Positions 10,994 through 23,465 of a DNA stretch of 64,000 nucleotides are shown piece after piece (the stretch's first letter is position 1; each line of letters starts with the position of its first letter). The notes below the pieces were generated by a model, which saw only the letters and a list, made by a program, of their open reading frames with translations, ran no database searches and had not been told where the DNA came from. The DNA comes from Urophycis tenuis (taxonomy: Eukaryota > Chordata > Actinopteri > Gadiformes > Phycidae), in NCBI GenBank assembly GCA_036785325.1, contig JAXIVH010000020.1, positions 5,933,879 to 5,997,878 of the forward strand. Direction: 5' to 3'. The translations under genes were made by a program, and so were the position numbers.

Positions 10994-11497
10994 GTTATTT
11001 GTTGATGAGCCAGAGCCTGTGACTTCCACCAACCGGCCCGTTCAGCCCACTGCGTTGTCGTCCTCCACCCGGCCGAAGCCTCCTGCGCCCACCCGCCTCC
11101 AGCCGAGGCCTCCTGCTGCGTCAGCCTGTGGCCCGCCCGCCCCCTGTGTCGGCAGCACCCATACCGCTGGTCCTCCCCGCACAGCCACAGGCCCCCTCCG
11201 TCCTGCTTCGTGGGCCATCCTGCAGCTGTCTCTGCAGTCATCGTGTGTCAAAACCATTCAAACTTGTATATGGTAACATTTCAAAATGACACCAGCATAA
11301 ATGAGGACCTTGCAATAGGTTGTGTGTTACATGACCCCCCTGGCATACAGCTGTATGTCTCTGTGAAGGTGGTTGTGAAGAACTGCATCCGGCTGAACAA
11401 GTACAAGTGCCGGTGAGGCAGCAACTCTCTCGAGGGGTTGCACGCCCACCTGGTTAACGCCATCCCTTCACAGCGATGTGGGATCATGCCGTTCCAA
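10994..11497 (+). pseudogene. Captured exon-like segment, copy 3 (TGA-interrupted)
   Basis: Shares the TCC variant (11025-11027) only with copy 1. TGA at 11414-11416. Confidence 0.6.
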
Positions 11498-11507
11498 GTA
11501 AGTGATT

Positions 11508-11510
<3 letters not shown>

Positions 11511-11566
<56 letters not shown>

Positions 11567-11617
11567 GCATATATACAAACACACACACGCATATATACAC
11601 ACACATATATATATATA
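11511..11617. repeat. CA/CG/TA microsatellite, 107 bp
   Basis: Same length as the tract of copy 1, consistent with very recent duplication. Confidence 0.97.
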
Positions 11618-11801
11618 CTTAAACATAGCTGACCCTTTTTTTCCCCCTTCTCGGGGATTATGCTCCCAGTTTTGATCTCGGACGTCTGGTCACTTATAGC
11701 ATATAATAATATTCTATTACTGTTAAGCCAACTATGAATAATAAAACAGGCCAAAACATTTGTCCTTTATCATAGCTACACGTATTACAAAAAAAACGCG
11801 T

Positions 11802-13069
11802 GAATTGAAAAGTTGAAGGTATGTTTTTAGCTGCTGGGTAGACTTCAGTCAACCTGACGCAGTTTTGTCTGTGAGCAACCAAATTGCTCGGGGATGGGCT
11901 CATTTTAAGCGGGGAAATCTAAGGTTCCCAACGGCGTATGGCAAGATTATATTCACCAATGGCCCGTTGAAATACTAAGCTAATTAATTTGTGTTCTGTA
12001 AGGAAAGATTGATGTCAATTGAAACGTTAAAGGTATGTTTTTAGCTGCTGGGTAGACTTCATTCAACCTGACGCAGTTTTGTCTGTGATCAACCAGACTG
12101 CTCGCGGATGGGCTCATTTTAAGCGGGGAAATCTAAGCTTTCCAACGGCGTATGGAAAGACTATATTGACTCATGGGTCGTTGAAATACTAAGCTAATTA
12201 ATTTGTGTTCTGTAAGGAAAGATTGATGTTAATTGAAACGTTGAAGGTATGTTTTTAGCTGCTGGGTAGACTTCAGTCAACCTGACGCAGTTTAGTCTGT
12301 GAGCAACCAAATTGCTCAGGGATGGGCTCATTATAAGCGGGGAAATCTAAGCTTTCCAACGGCGTATGGCAAGACTATATTCACCAAAGGGTCGTTGAAA
12401 TACTAAGCTAATTAATTTGTGTTCTGTAAGGAAAGATTGATGTTAATTGAAACGTTGAAGGTATGTTTTTAGCTGCTGGGTAGACTTCAGTCAACCTGAC
12501 GCAGTTTAGTCTGTGATCAACCAGACTGCTCGCGGATGGGCTCATTTTAAGCGGGGAAATCTAAGCTTTCCAACGGCGTATGGAAAGACTATATTGACTC
12601 ATGGGTCGTTGAAATACTAAGCTAATTAATTTGTGTTCTGTAAGGAAAGATTGATGTTAATTGAAACGTTGAAGGTATGTTTTTAGCTGCTGGGTAGACT
12701 TCAGTCAACCTGACGCAGTTTAGTCTGTGATCAACCAGACTGCTCGAGCATGGGCTCATTTTAAGCGGGGAAATCTAAGCTTTCCAACGGCGTATGGCAA
12801 GACTATATTCACTAAAGGGTCGTTGAAATACTAAGCTAATTAATTTGTGTTCTGTAAGGAAAGATTGATGTTAATTGAAACGTTGAAGGTATGTCTTTAG
12901 CTGCTGTGTAGACTTCAGTCAACCTGACGCAGATTTGTCTGTGAGCAACCAAATTGCTCGGAGATGGGCTCATTTTAAACGGGGAAATCTAAGCTTTCCA
13001 ACGACGTATGGCATGACTATATTTGCCCATGGGTCGTCGAAATAATAAGCTGATTCATGTGTGTTCTGT
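11802..13069 (+). repeat. 214-bp satellite array, 6 monomers
   Basis: 1268 bp = 6 x 214 minus 16. It matches 5049-6530 but lacks one monomer. Confidence 0.96.
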
Positions 13070-13256
13070 TGGCTGTGGAAAGAAAATAGCACACAAGTCA
13101 TACCAAGTCACCTTTATTTTTCAGTGATAAACATTAATAAATAAACAGTATGGACATTGTATAAACAGTTGTATAAAAAGTGTAAACGGTATGAACAGTG
13201 TTCTTATAAAAGATATCAATATCAATACTGATCACGTGTGTATTTTATATTTCCAG

Positions 13257-13760
13257 GTTATTTGTTGATGAGCCAGAGCCTGTGACTCCCACCAACCGGC
13301 CCGTTCAGCCCACTGCGTTGTCGTCCTCCACCCGGCCGAAGCCTCCTGCGCCCACCCGCCTCCAGCCGAGGCCTCCTGCTGCGTCAGCCTGTGGCCCGCC
13401 CGCCCCCTGTGTCGGCAGCACCCATACCGCTGGTCCTCCCCGCACAGCCACAGGCCCCCTCCGTCCTGCTTCGTGGGCCATCCTGCAGCTGTCTCTGCAG
13501 TCATCGTGTGTCAAAACCATTCAAACTTGTATATGGTAACATTTCAAAATGACACCAGCATAAATGAGGACCTTGCAATAGGTTGTGTGTTACATGACCC
13601 CCCTGGCATACAGCTGTATGTCTCTGTGAAGGTGGTTGTGAAGAACTGCATCCGGCTGAACAAGTACAAGTGCCGGTGAGGCAGCAACTCTCTCGAGGGG
13701 TTGCACGCCCACCTGGTTAACGCCATCCCTTCACAGCGATGTGGGATCATGCCGTTCCAA
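13257..13760 (+). pseudogene. Captured exon-like segment, copy 4 (TGA-interrupted)
   Basis: Majority form; TGA at 13677-13679. Confidence 0.6.
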
Positions 13761-13770
13761 GTAAGTGATT

Positions 13771-13773
<3 letters not shown>

Positions 13774-13825
<52 letters not shown>

Positions 13826-13876
13826 GCATATATACAAACACACACACGCATATATACACACACATATATATATATA
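13774..13876. repeat. CA/CG/TA microsatellite, 103 bp
   Basis: Two CA units longer than in copy 2. Confidence 0.97.
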
Positions 13877-14060
13877 CTTAAACATAGCTGACCCTTTTTT
13901 TCCCCCTTCTCGGGGATTATGCTCCCAGTTTTGATCTCGGACGTCTGGTCACTTATAGCATATAATAATATTCTATTACTGTTAAGCCAACTATGAATAA
14001 TAAAACAGGCCAAAACATGTGTCCTTTATCATAGCTACACGTATTACAAAAAAAACGCGT

Positions 14061-15542
14061 GAATTGAAAAGTTGAAGGTATGTTTTTAGCTGCTGGGTAG
14101 ACTTCAGTCAACCTGACGCAGTTTTGTCTGTGAGCAACCAAATTGCTCGGGGATGGGCTCATTTTAAGCGGGGAAATCTAAGGTTCCCAACGGCGTATGG
14201 CAAGACTATATTGACTCATGGGTCGTTGAAATACTAAGCTAATTAATTTGTGTTCTTTATTGAAAGATTGATCTTAATTGAAACGTTGAAGGTATGTTTT
14301 TAGCTGCTGGGTAGACTTCAGTCAACCTGACGCAGTTTTGTCTGTGAGCAAGCAGACTGCTCGCGGATGGGCTCATTTTAAGCGGGGAAATCTAAGCTTT
14401 CCAACGGCGTATGGCAAGACTATATTGACTCATGGGTCGTTGAAATACTAAGCTAATTAATTTGTGTTCTGTAAGGAAAGATTGATGTTAATTGAAACGT
14501 TGAAGGTATGTTTTTAGCTGCTGGGTAGACTTCAGTCAACCTGACGCAGTTTAGTCTGTGAGCAACCAAATTGCTCAGGGATGGGCTCATTATAAACGGG
14601 GAAATCTAAGCTTTCCAACTGCGTATGGCAAGACTATATTCACCAAAGGGTCGTTGAAATACTAAGCTAATTAATTTGTGTTCTGTAAGGAAAGATTGAT
14701 GTTAATTGAAACGTTAAAGGTATGTTTTTAGCTGCTGGGTAGACTTCATTCAACCTGACGCAGTTTAGTCTGTGATCAACCAGACTGCTCGCGGATGGGC
14801 TCATTTTAAGCGGGGAAATCTAAGCTTTCCAACGGCGTATGGCAAGACTATATTGACTCATGGGTCATTGAAATACTAAGCTAATTAATTTGTGTTCTGT
14901 AAGGAAAGATTGATGTTAATTGAAACGTTAAAGGTATGTTTTTAGCTGCTGGGTAGACTTCAGTCAACCTGACGCAGTTTAGTCTGTGATCAACCAGACT
15001 GCTCGCGGATGGGCTCATTTTAAGCGGGGAAATCTAAGCTTTCCAACGGCGTATGGCAAGACTATATCGACTCATGGGTCGTTGAAATACTAAGCTAATT
15101 AATTTGTGTTCTGTAAGGAAAGATTGATGTTAATTGAAACGTTGAAGGTATGTTTTTAGCTGCTGGGTACACTTCAGTCAACCTGACGCAGTTTAGTCTG
15201 TGATCAACCAGACTGCTCGCGGATGGGCTCATTTTAAGCGGGGAAATCTAAGCTTTCCAACGGCGTATGGCAAGACTATATTGACTCATGGGTCGTTTAA
15301 ATACTAAGCTAATTAATTTGTGTTCTGTAAGGAAAGATTGATGTTAATTGAAACGTTGAAGGTATGTCTTTAGCTGCTTTGTAGACTTCAGTCAACCTCA
15401 CGCAGATTTGTCTGTGAGCAACCAAATTGCTCGGAGATGGGCTCATTTTAAACGGGGAAATCTAAGCTTTCCAACGACATATGGCATGACTATATTTGCC
15501 CATGGGTCGTCGAAATAATACGCTGATTCATGTGTGTTCTGT
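14061..15542 (+). repeat. 214-bp satellite array, 7 monomers
   Basis: 1482 bp = 7 x 214 minus 16. The monomer before the module has TTTGTAGAC, CCTCACGCAG and CAACGACATATGG, variants shared with the monomer before copy 11. Confidence 0.96.
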
Positions 15543-15729
15543 TGGCTGTGGAAAGAAAATAGCACACAAGTCATACCAAGTCACCTTTATTTTTCAGTGA
15601 TAAACATTAATAAATAAACAGTATGGACATTGTATAAACAGTTGTATAAAAAGTGTAAACGGTATGAACAGTGTTCTTATAAAAGATATCAATATCAATA
15701 CTGATCACGTGTGTATTTTATATTTCCAG

Positions 15730-16233
15730 GTTATTTGTTGATGAGCCAGAGCCTGTGACTCCCACCAACCGGCCCGTTCAGCCCACTGCGTTGTCGTCCT
15801 CCACCCGGCCGAAGCCTCCTGCGCCCACCCGCCTCCAGCCGAGGCCTCCTGCTGCGTCAGCCTGTGGCCCGCCCGCCCCCTGTGTCGGCAGCACCCATAC
15901 CGCTGGTCCTCCCCGCACAGCCACAGGCCCCCTCCGTCCTGCTTCGTGGGCCATCCTGCAGCTGTCTCTGCAGTCATCGTGTGTCAAAACCATTCAAACT
16001 TGTATATGGTAACATTTCAAAATGACACCAGCATAAATGAGGACCTTGCAATAGGTTGTGTGTTACATGACCCCCCTGGCATACAGCTGTATGTCTCTGT
16101 GAAGTCGGTTGTGAAGAACTGCATCCGGCTGAACAAGTACAAGTGCCGGTGAGGCAGCAACTCTCTCGAGGGGTTGCACGCCCACCTGGTTAACGCCGTC
16201 CCTTCACAGCGATGTGGGATCATGCCGTTCCAA
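15730..16233 (+). pseudogene. Captured exon-like segment, copy 5 (TGA-interrupted)
   Basis: Private changes GT to TC at 16105-16106 (Val to Ser in the second frame) and GCCGTC for GCCATC near 16196. TGA at 16150-16152. Confidence 0.6.
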
Positions 16234-16242
16234 GTAAGTGAT

Positions 16243-16244
<2 letters not shown>

Positions 16245-16308
<64 letters not shown>

Positions 16309-16365
16309 GCGCATATATACACACACACACACACTTATATATACACACACATATATATATATATA
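16245..16365. repeat. CA/CG/TA microsatellite, 121 bp
   Basis: Its second CA block is followed by CTTATATATAC, as in copy 10, instead of the usual CGCATATATAC. Confidence 0.97.
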
Positions 16366-16549
16366 CTTAAACATAGCTGACCCTTTTTTTCCCCCTTCTC
16401 GGGGATTATGCTCCCAGTTTTGATCTCGGACGTCTGGTCACTTATAGCATATAATAATATTCTATTACTGTTAAGCCAACTATGAATAATAAAACAGGCC
16501 AAAACATGTGTCCTTTATCATAGCTACACGTATTACAAAAAAAACGCGT

Positions 16550-17161
16550 GAATTGAAAAGTTTAAGGTATGTTTTTAGCTGCTAGGTAGACTTCATTCAA
16601 CCTGACGCAGTTTAGTCTGTGAGCAACTAAATTGCTCGCGGATGGGCTCATTTTAAGCGGGGAAATCTAAGGTTCCCAACGGCGTATGGCAAGACTATAT
16701 TGAGTCATGGGTCGTTGAAATACTAAGCTAATTAATTTCTGTTCTTTATGGAAAGATTGATGTTAATTGAAACGTTGAAGGTATGTTTTTAGCTGCTGGG
16801 TAGACTTCAGTCAACCTGACGCAGTTTAGTCTGTGATCAACCAGACTGCTCGCGGATGGGCTCATTTTAAGCGGGGAAATCTAAGCTTTCAAGACTATAT
16901 TCACTAAAGGGTCGTTGAAATACTAAGCTAATTAATTTGTGTTCTGTAAGGAAAGATTGATGTTAATTGAAACGTTGAAGGTATGTCTTTAGCTGCTGTG
17001 TAGACTTCAGTCAACCTGACGCAGATTTGTCTGTGAGCAACCAAATTGCTCGGAGATGGGCTCATTTTAAACGGGGAAATCTAAGCTTCCCAACGACGTA
17101 TGGCATGACTATATTTGCCCATGGGTCGTCGAAATAATAAGCTGATTCATGTGTGTTCTGT
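16550..17161 (+). repeat. 214-bp satellite array, 3 monomers with a 14-bp deletion
   Basis: 612 bp = 3 x 214 minus 16 minus 14. The deletion is at 16890/16891, where AAGCTTTC joins directly to AAGACTATA. Confidence 0.95.
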
Positions 17162-17348
17162 TGGCTGTGGAAAGAAAATAGCACACAAGTCATACCAAGT
17201 CACCTTTATTTTTCAGTGATAAACATTAATAAATAAACAGTATGGACATTGTATAAACAGTTGTATAAAAAGTGTAAACGGTATGAACAGTGTTCTTATA
17301 AAAGATATCAATATCAATACTGATCACGTGTGTATTTTATATTTCCAG

Positions 17349-17852
17349 GTTATTTGTTGATGAGCCAGAGCCTGTGACTCCCACCAACCGGCCCGTTCAG
17401 CCCACTGCGTTGTCGTCCTCCACCCGGCCGAAGCCTCCTGCGCCCACCCGCCTCCAGCCGAGGCCTCCTGCTGCATCAGCCTGTGGCCCGCCCGCCCCCT
17501 GTGTCGGCAGCACCCATACCGCTGGTCCTCCCCGCACAGCCACAGGCCCCCTCCGTCCTGCTTCGTGGGCCATCCTGCAGCTGTCTCTGCAGTCATCGTG
17601 TGTCAAAACCATTCAAACTTGTATATGGTAACATTTCAAAATGACACCAGCATAAATGAGGACCTTGCAATAGGTTGTGTGTTACAGGACCCCCCTGGCA
17701 TACAGCTGTATGTCTCTGTGAAGGTGGTTGTGAAGAACTGCATCCGGCTGAACAAGTACAAGTGCCGGCGAGGCAGCAACTCTCTCGAGGGGTTGCACGC
17801 CCACCTGGTTAACGCCATCCCTTCACAGCGATATGGGATCATGCCGTTCCAA
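17349..17852 (+). pseudogene. Captured exon-like segment, copy 6 (frame open to the donor)
   Basis: CGA at 17769-17771 replaces the usual TGA, so the second frame is open for 163 codons from 17364 to the splice donor and ends in YGIMPFQ. Translation past the donor stops after three codons (VSD), as expected of intron sequence. There is no in-frame ATG near the start, so this reads as an internal exon, possibly decayed upstream because TGA TGA lies at its 5' end. The product is not recognised. Diagnostic sites are GCATCAG, CAG (Gln) for CAT (His), CGA for TGA, and TAT (Tyr) for TGT (Cys). Confidence 0.6.
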
Positions 17853-17865
17853 GTAAGTGATTAAA

Positions 17866-17870
17866 ACACA

Positions 17871-17935
<65 letters not shown>

Positions 17936-17998
17936 GCGCGCGCATATATACACACACACACACACACTCGCATATATACACACACATATATATATATA
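17866..17998. repeat. CA/CG/TA microsatellite, 133 bp
   Basis: Begins ACACAAAC, then a long CA run and a longer CGCGCGCGCG block than in the TGA subfamily. Confidence 0.97.
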
Positions 17999-18182
17999 CT
18001 TAAACATAGCTGACCCTTTTTTTCCCCCTTCTCGGGGATTATGCTCCCAGTTTTGATCTCGGACGTCTGGTCACTTATAGCATATAATAATATTCTATTA
18101 CTGTTAAGCCAACTATGAATAATAAAACAGGCCAAAACATGTGTCCTTTATCATAGCTACACGTATTACAAAAAAAACGCGT

Positions 18183-18808
18183 GAATTGAAAAGTTGAAGG
18201 TATGTTTTTAGCTGCTGGGTAGACTTCAGTCAACCTGACGCAGTTTAGTCTGTGATCAACCAGACTGCTCGCGGATGGGCTCATTTTAAGCGGGGAAATC
18301 TAAGCTTTCCAACGGCGTATGGCAAGACTATATTGACTCATGGGTCGTTGAAATACTAAGCTAATTAATTTGTGTTCTGTAAGGAAAGATTGATGTTAAT
18401 TGAAACGTTGAAGGTATGTTTTTAGCTGCTGGGTAGACTTCAGTCAACCTGACGCAGTTTAGTCTGTGATCAACCAGACTGCTCGCGGATGGGCTCATTT
18501 TAAGCGGGGAAATCTAAGCTTTCCAACGGCGTATGGCAAGACTATATTCACTAAAGGGTCGTTGAAATACTAAGCTAATTAATTTGTGTTCTGTAAGGAA
18601 AGATTGATGTTAATTGAAACGTTGAAGGTATGTCTTTAGCTGCTGTGTAGACTTCAGTCAACCTGACGCAGATTTGTCTGTGAGCAACCAAATTGCTCGG
18701 AGATGGGCTCATTTTAAACGGGGAAATCTAAGCTTCCCAACGACGTATGGCATGACTATATTTGCCCATGGGTCGTCGAAATAATAAGCTGATTCATGTG
18801 TGTTCTGT
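18183..18808 (+). repeat. 214-bp satellite array, 3 monomers
   Basis: 626 bp = 3 x 214 minus 16. The last monomer has AAGCTTCCC for AAGCTTTCC, shared with the monomers before copies 6 and 8. Confidence 0.96.
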
Positions 18809-18995
18809 TGGCTGTGGAAAGAAAATAGCACACAAGTCATACCAAGTCACCTTTATTTTTCAGTGATAAACATTAATAAATAAACAGTATGGACATTGTA
18901 TAAACAGTTGTATAAAAAGTGTAAACGGTATGAACAGTGTTCTTATAAAAGATATCAATATCAATACTGATCACGTGTGTATTTTATATTTCCAG

Positions 18996-19499
18996 GTTAT
19001 TTGTTGATGAGCCAGAGCCTGTGACTCCCACCAACCGGCCCGTTCAGCCCACTGCGTTGTCGTCCTCCACCCGGCCGAAGCCTCCTGCGCCCACCCGCCT
19101 CCAGCCGAGGCCTCCTGCTGCATCAGCCTGTGGCCCGCCCGCCCCCTGTGTCGGCAGCACCCATACCGCTGGTCCTCCCCGCACAGCCACAGGCCCCCTC
19201 CGTCCTGCTTCGTGGGCCATCCTGCAGCTGTCTCTGCAGTCATCGTGTGTCAAAACCATTCAAACTTGTATATGGTAACATTTCAAAATGACACCAGCAT
19301 AAATGAGGACCTTGCAATAGGTTGTGTGTTACAGGACCCCCCTGGCATACAGCTGTATGTCTCTGTGAAGGTGGTTGTGAAGAACTGCATCCGGCTGAAC
19401 AAGTACAAGTGCCGGCGAGGCAGCAACTCTCTCGAGGGGTTGCACGCCCACCTGGTTAACGCCATCCCTTCACAGCAATATGGGATCATGCCGTTCCAA
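18996..19499 (+). pseudogene. Captured exon-like segment, copy 7 (frame open to the donor)
   Basis: CGA at 19416-19418 keeps the second frame open. Private G to A at 19477 changes Arg to Gln just before YGIMPFQ (CGA to CAA, a CpG-type change). Confidence 0.6.
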
Positions 19500-19509
19500 G
19501 TAAGTGATT

Positions 19510-19512
<3 letters not shown>

Positions 19513-19586
<74 letters not shown>

Positions 19587-19649
19587 GCGCGCGCATATAT
19601 ACACACACACACACACACTCGCATATATACACACACATATATATATATA
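19513..19649. repeat. CA/CG/TA microsatellite, 137 bp
   Basis: The longest tract. A CAAAC interruption lies about 36 bp in rather than near the start. Confidence 0.97.
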
Positions 19650-19833
19650 CTTAAACATAGCTGACCCTTTTTTTCCCCCTTCTCGGGGATTATGCTCCCA
19701 GTTTTGATCTCGGACGTCTGGTCACTTATAGCATATAATAATATTCTATTACTGTTAAGCCAACTATGAATAATAAAACAGGCCAAAACATGTGTCCTTT
19801 ATCATAGCTACACGTATTACAAAAAAAACGCGT

Positions 19834-20245
19834 GAATTGAAAAGTTGAAGGTATGTTTTTAGCTGCTGGGTAGACTTCAGTCAACCTGACGCAGTTTAGT
19901 CTGTGATCAACCAGACTGCTCGCGGATGGGCTCATTTTAAGCGGGGAAATCTAAGCTTTCCAACGGCGTATGGCAAGTCTATATTCACTAAAGGGTCGTT
20001 GAAATACTAAGCTAATTCATTTGTGTTCTGTAAGGAAAGATTGATGTTAATTGAAACGTTGAAGGTATGTCTTTAGCTGCTGTGTAGACTTCAGTCAACC
20101 TGACGCAGATTTGTCTGTGAGCAACCAAATTGCTCGGAGATGGGCTCATTTTAAACGGGGAAATCTAAGCTTCCCAACGACGTATGGCATGACTATATTT
20201 GCCCATGGGTCGTCGAAATAATAAGCTGATTCATGTGTGTTCTGT
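19834..20245 (+). repeat. 214-bp satellite array, 2 monomers
   Basis: 412 bp = 2 x 214 minus 16. The variants AAGTCTATATTCACTAAAGG and CTAATTCATTTG are shared with 37010-37421 and with about 40250. Confidence 0.96.
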
Positions 20246-20432
20246 TGGCTGTGGAAAGAAAATAGCACACAAGTCATACCAAGTCACCTTTATTTTTCAG
20301 TGATAAACATTAATAAATAAACAGTATGGACATTGTATAAACAGTTGTATAAAAAGTGTAAACGGTATGAACAGTGTTCTTATAAAAGATATCAATATCA
20401 ATACTGATCACGAGTGTATTTTATATTTCCAG

Positions 20433-20936
20433 GTTATTTGTTGATGAGCCAGAGCCTGTGACTCCCACCAACCGGCCCGTTCAGCCCACTGCGTTGTCGT
20501 CCTCCACCCGGCCGAAGCCTCCTGCGCCCACCCGCCTCCAGCCGAGGCCTCCTGCTGCGTCAGCCTGTGGCCCGCCCGCCCCCTGTGTCGGCAGCACCCA
20601 TACCGCTGGTCCTCCCCGCACAGCCACAGGCCCCCTCCGTCCTGCTTCGTGGGCCATCCTGCAGCTGTCTCTGCAGTCATCGTGTGTCAAAACCATTCAA
20701 ACTTGTATATGGTAACATTTCAAAATGACACCAGCATAAATGAGGACCTTGCAATAGGTTGTGTGTTACATGACCCCCCTGGCATACAGCTGTATGTCTC
20801 TGTGAAGGTGGTTGTGAAGAACTGCATCCGGCTGAACAAGTACAAGTGCCGGTGAGGCAGCAACTCTCTCGAGGGGTTGCACGCCCACCTGGTTAACGCC
20901 ATCCCTTCACAGCGATGTGGGATCATGCCGTTCCAA
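20433..20936 (+). pseudogene. Captured exon-like segment, copy 8 (TGA-interrupted)
   Basis: Majority form; TGA at 20853-20855. Confidence 0.6.
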
Positions 20937-20946
20937 GTAAGTGATT

Positions 20947-20949
<3 letters not shown>

Positions 20950-20987
<38 letters not shown>

Positions 20988-21038
20988 GCATATATACACA
21001 CACACACACGCATATATACACACACATATATATATATA
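20950..21038. repeat. CA/CG/TA microsatellite, 89 bp
   Basis: Same length and block pattern as copies 12 and 13. Confidence 0.97.
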
Positions 21039-21222
21039 CTTAAACATAGCTGACCCTTTTTTTCCCCCTTCTCGGGGATTATGCTCCCAGTTTTGATCTC
21101 GGACGTCTGGTCACTTATAGCATATAATAATATTCTATTACTGTTAAGCCAACTATGAATAATAAAACAGGCCAAAACATGTGTCCTTTATCATAGCTAC
21201 ACGTATTACAAAAAAAACGCGT

Positions 21223-22490
21223 GAATTGAAAAGTTGAAGGTATGTTTTTAGCTGCTGGGTAGACTTCAGTCAACCTGACGCAGTTTTGTCTTTGAGCAAC
21301 CAAATTGCTCGGGGATGGGCTCATTTTAAGCGGGGAAATCTAAGGTTCCCAACGGCGTATGGCAAGATTATATTGAGTCATGGGTCGTTGAAATACTAAG
21401 CTAATTAATTTCTGTTCTTTATTGAAAGATTGATCTTAATTGAAACGTTGAAGGTATGTTTTTAGCTGCTGGGTAGACTTCAGTCAACCTGACGCAGTTT
21501 TGTCTGTGAGCAAGCAGACTGCTCGCGGATGGGCTCATTTTAAGCGGGGAAATCTAAGCTTCCCAACGGCGTATGGCAAGACTATATTGACTCATTGGTC
21601 GTTGAAATACTAAGCTAATTAATTTGTGATCTGTAAGGAAAGATTGATGTTAATTGAAACGTTGAAGGTATGTTTTTAGCTGCTGGGTAGACTTCAGTCA
21701 ACCTGACACAGTTTTGTCTCTGAGCAACCAAATTGCTTGGGGATGGGCTCATTTTAAGCGGGGAAATCTAAGCTTTCCAACGGCGTATGGCAAGACTATA
21801 TTGACTCATGGGTCGTTGAAATACTAAGCTAATTAATTTGTGTTCTGTAAGGAAAGATTGATGTTAATTGAAACGTTGAAGGTATGTTTTTAGCTGCTGG
21901 GTAGACTTCAGTCAACCTGACGCAGTTTAGTCTGTGAGCAACCAAATTGCTTGGGGATGGGCTCATTATAAGCGGGGAAATCTAAGCTTTCTAACGGCGT
22001 ATGGCATGACTATATTCACCAAAGGGTCGTTGAAATACTAAGCTAATTAATTTGTGTTCTGTAAGGAAAGATTGATGTTAATTGAAACGTTAAAGGTATG
22101 TTTTTAGCTGCTGGGTAGACTTCATTCAACCTGACGCAGTTTAGTCTGTGATCAACCAGACTGCTCGGGGATGGGCTCATTTTAAGCGGGGAAATCTAAG
22201 CTTTCCAACGGCGTATGGCAAGACTATATTGACTCATGGGTCATTGAAATACTAAGCTAATTAATTTGTGTTCTGTAAGGAAAGATTGATGTTAATTGAA
22301 ACGTTGAAGGTATGTTTTTAGCTGCTGTGTAGACTTCAGTCAACCTGACGCAGATTTGTCTGTGAGCAACCAAATTGCTCGGAGATGGGCTCATTTTAAA
22401 CGGGGAAATCTAAGCTTTCCAACAACGTATGGCATGACTATATTTGCCCATGGGTCGTCGAAATAATAAGCTGATTCATGTGTGTTCTGT
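21223..22490 (+). repeat. 214-bp satellite array, 6 monomers
   Basis: 1268 bp = 6 x 214 minus 16. The first monomer has GTCTTTGAGC, shared with the arrays after copies 12 and 13. Confidence 0.96.
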
Positions 22491-22677
22491 TGGCTGTGGA
22501 AAGAAAATAGCACACAAGTCATACCAAGTCACCTTTATTTTTCAGTGATAAACATTAATAAATAAACAGTATGGACATTGTATAAACAGTTGTATAAAAA
22601 GTGTAAACGGTATGAACAGTGTTCTTATAAAAGATATCAATATCAATACTGATCACGTGTGTATTTTATATTTCCAG

Positions 22678-23181
22678 GTTATTTGTTGATGAGCCAGAGC
22701 CTGTGACTCCCACCAACCGGCCCGTTCAGCCCACTGCGTTGTCGTCCTCCACCCGGCCGAAGCCTCCTGCGCCCACCCGCCTCCAGCCGAGGCCTCCTGC
22801 TGCGTCAGCCTGTGGCCCGCCCGCCCCCTGTGTCGGCAGCACCCATACCGCTGGTCCTCCCCGCACAGCCACAGGCCCCCTCCGTCCTGCTTCGTGGGCC
22901 ATCCTGCAGCTGTCTCTGCAGTCATCGTGTGTCAAAACCATTCAAACTTGTATATGGTAACATTTCAAAATGACACCAGCATAAATGAGGACCTTGCAAT
23001 AGGTTGTGTGTTACATGACCCCCCTGGCATACAGCTGTATGTCTCTGTGAAGGTGGTTGTGAAGAACTGCATCCGGCTGAACAAGTACAAGTGCCGGTGA
23101 GGCAGCAACTCTCTCGAGGGGTTGCACGCCCACCTGGTTAACGCCATCCCTTCACAGCGATGTGGGATCATGCCGTTCCAA
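22678..23181 (+). pseudogene. Captured exon-like segment, copy 9 (TGA-interrupted)
   Basis: Majority form; TGA at 23098-23100. Confidence 0.6.
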
Positions 23182-23191
23182 GTAAGTGATT

Positions 23192-23194
<3 letters not shown>

Positions 23195-23230
<36 letters not shown>

Positions 23231-23281
23231 GCATATATACACACACACACACGCATATATACACACACATATATATATATA
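23195..23281. repeat. CA/CG/TA microsatellite, 87 bp
   Basis: The shortest tract; one CA unit fewer than copy 8. Confidence 0.97.
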
Positions 23282-23465
23282 CTTAAACATAGCTGACCCT
23301 TTTTTTCCCCCTTCTCGGGGATTATGCTCCCAGTTTTGATCTCGGACGTCTGGTCACTTATAGCATATAATAATATTCTATTACTGTTAAGCCAACTATG
23401 AATAATAAAACAGGCCAAAACATGTGTCCTTTATCATAGCTACACGTATTACAAAAAAAACGCGT

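Larger units (their letters stand above)
10807..11801 (+). repeat. Composite exon-bearing module, copy 3
   Basis: 995 bp; by eye the same as copy 1, including the 107-bp microsatellite and the variant ACATTTGTCC in the 3' flank. Confidence 0.9.
13070..14060 (+). repeat. Composite exon-bearing module, copy 4
   Basis: 991 bp (888 + 103). Sequence matches copy 2; only the microsatellite length differs by eye. Confidence 0.9.
15543..16549 (+). repeat. Composite exon-bearing module, copy 5
   Basis: 1007 bp. It is the only copy with a small indel outside the repeat run: GATTAACAC instead of GATTAAAACAC at the microsatellite edge. Confidence 0.9.
17162..18182 (+). repeat. Composite exon-bearing module, copy 6 (open-frame subfamily)
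   Basis: 1021 bp (888 + 133). One of four copies sharing CATCAG, TACAGGAC, CGGCGAGG and CGATATGGG-type sites in the exon. Confidence 0.9.
18809..19833 (+). repeat. Composite exon-bearing module, copy 7 (open-frame subfamily)
   Basis: 1025 bp (888 + 137), the longest copy. Confidence 0.9.
20246..21222 (+). repeat. Composite exon-bearing module, copy 8
   Basis: 977 bp (888 + 89). The CACGTG before the exon, present in the other copies, is CACGAG here (20410-20415). Confidence 0.9.
22491..23465 (+). repeat. Composite exon-bearing module, copy 9
   Basis: 975 bp (888 + 87), the shortest copy. It precedes the longest module-free array. Confidence 0.9.
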
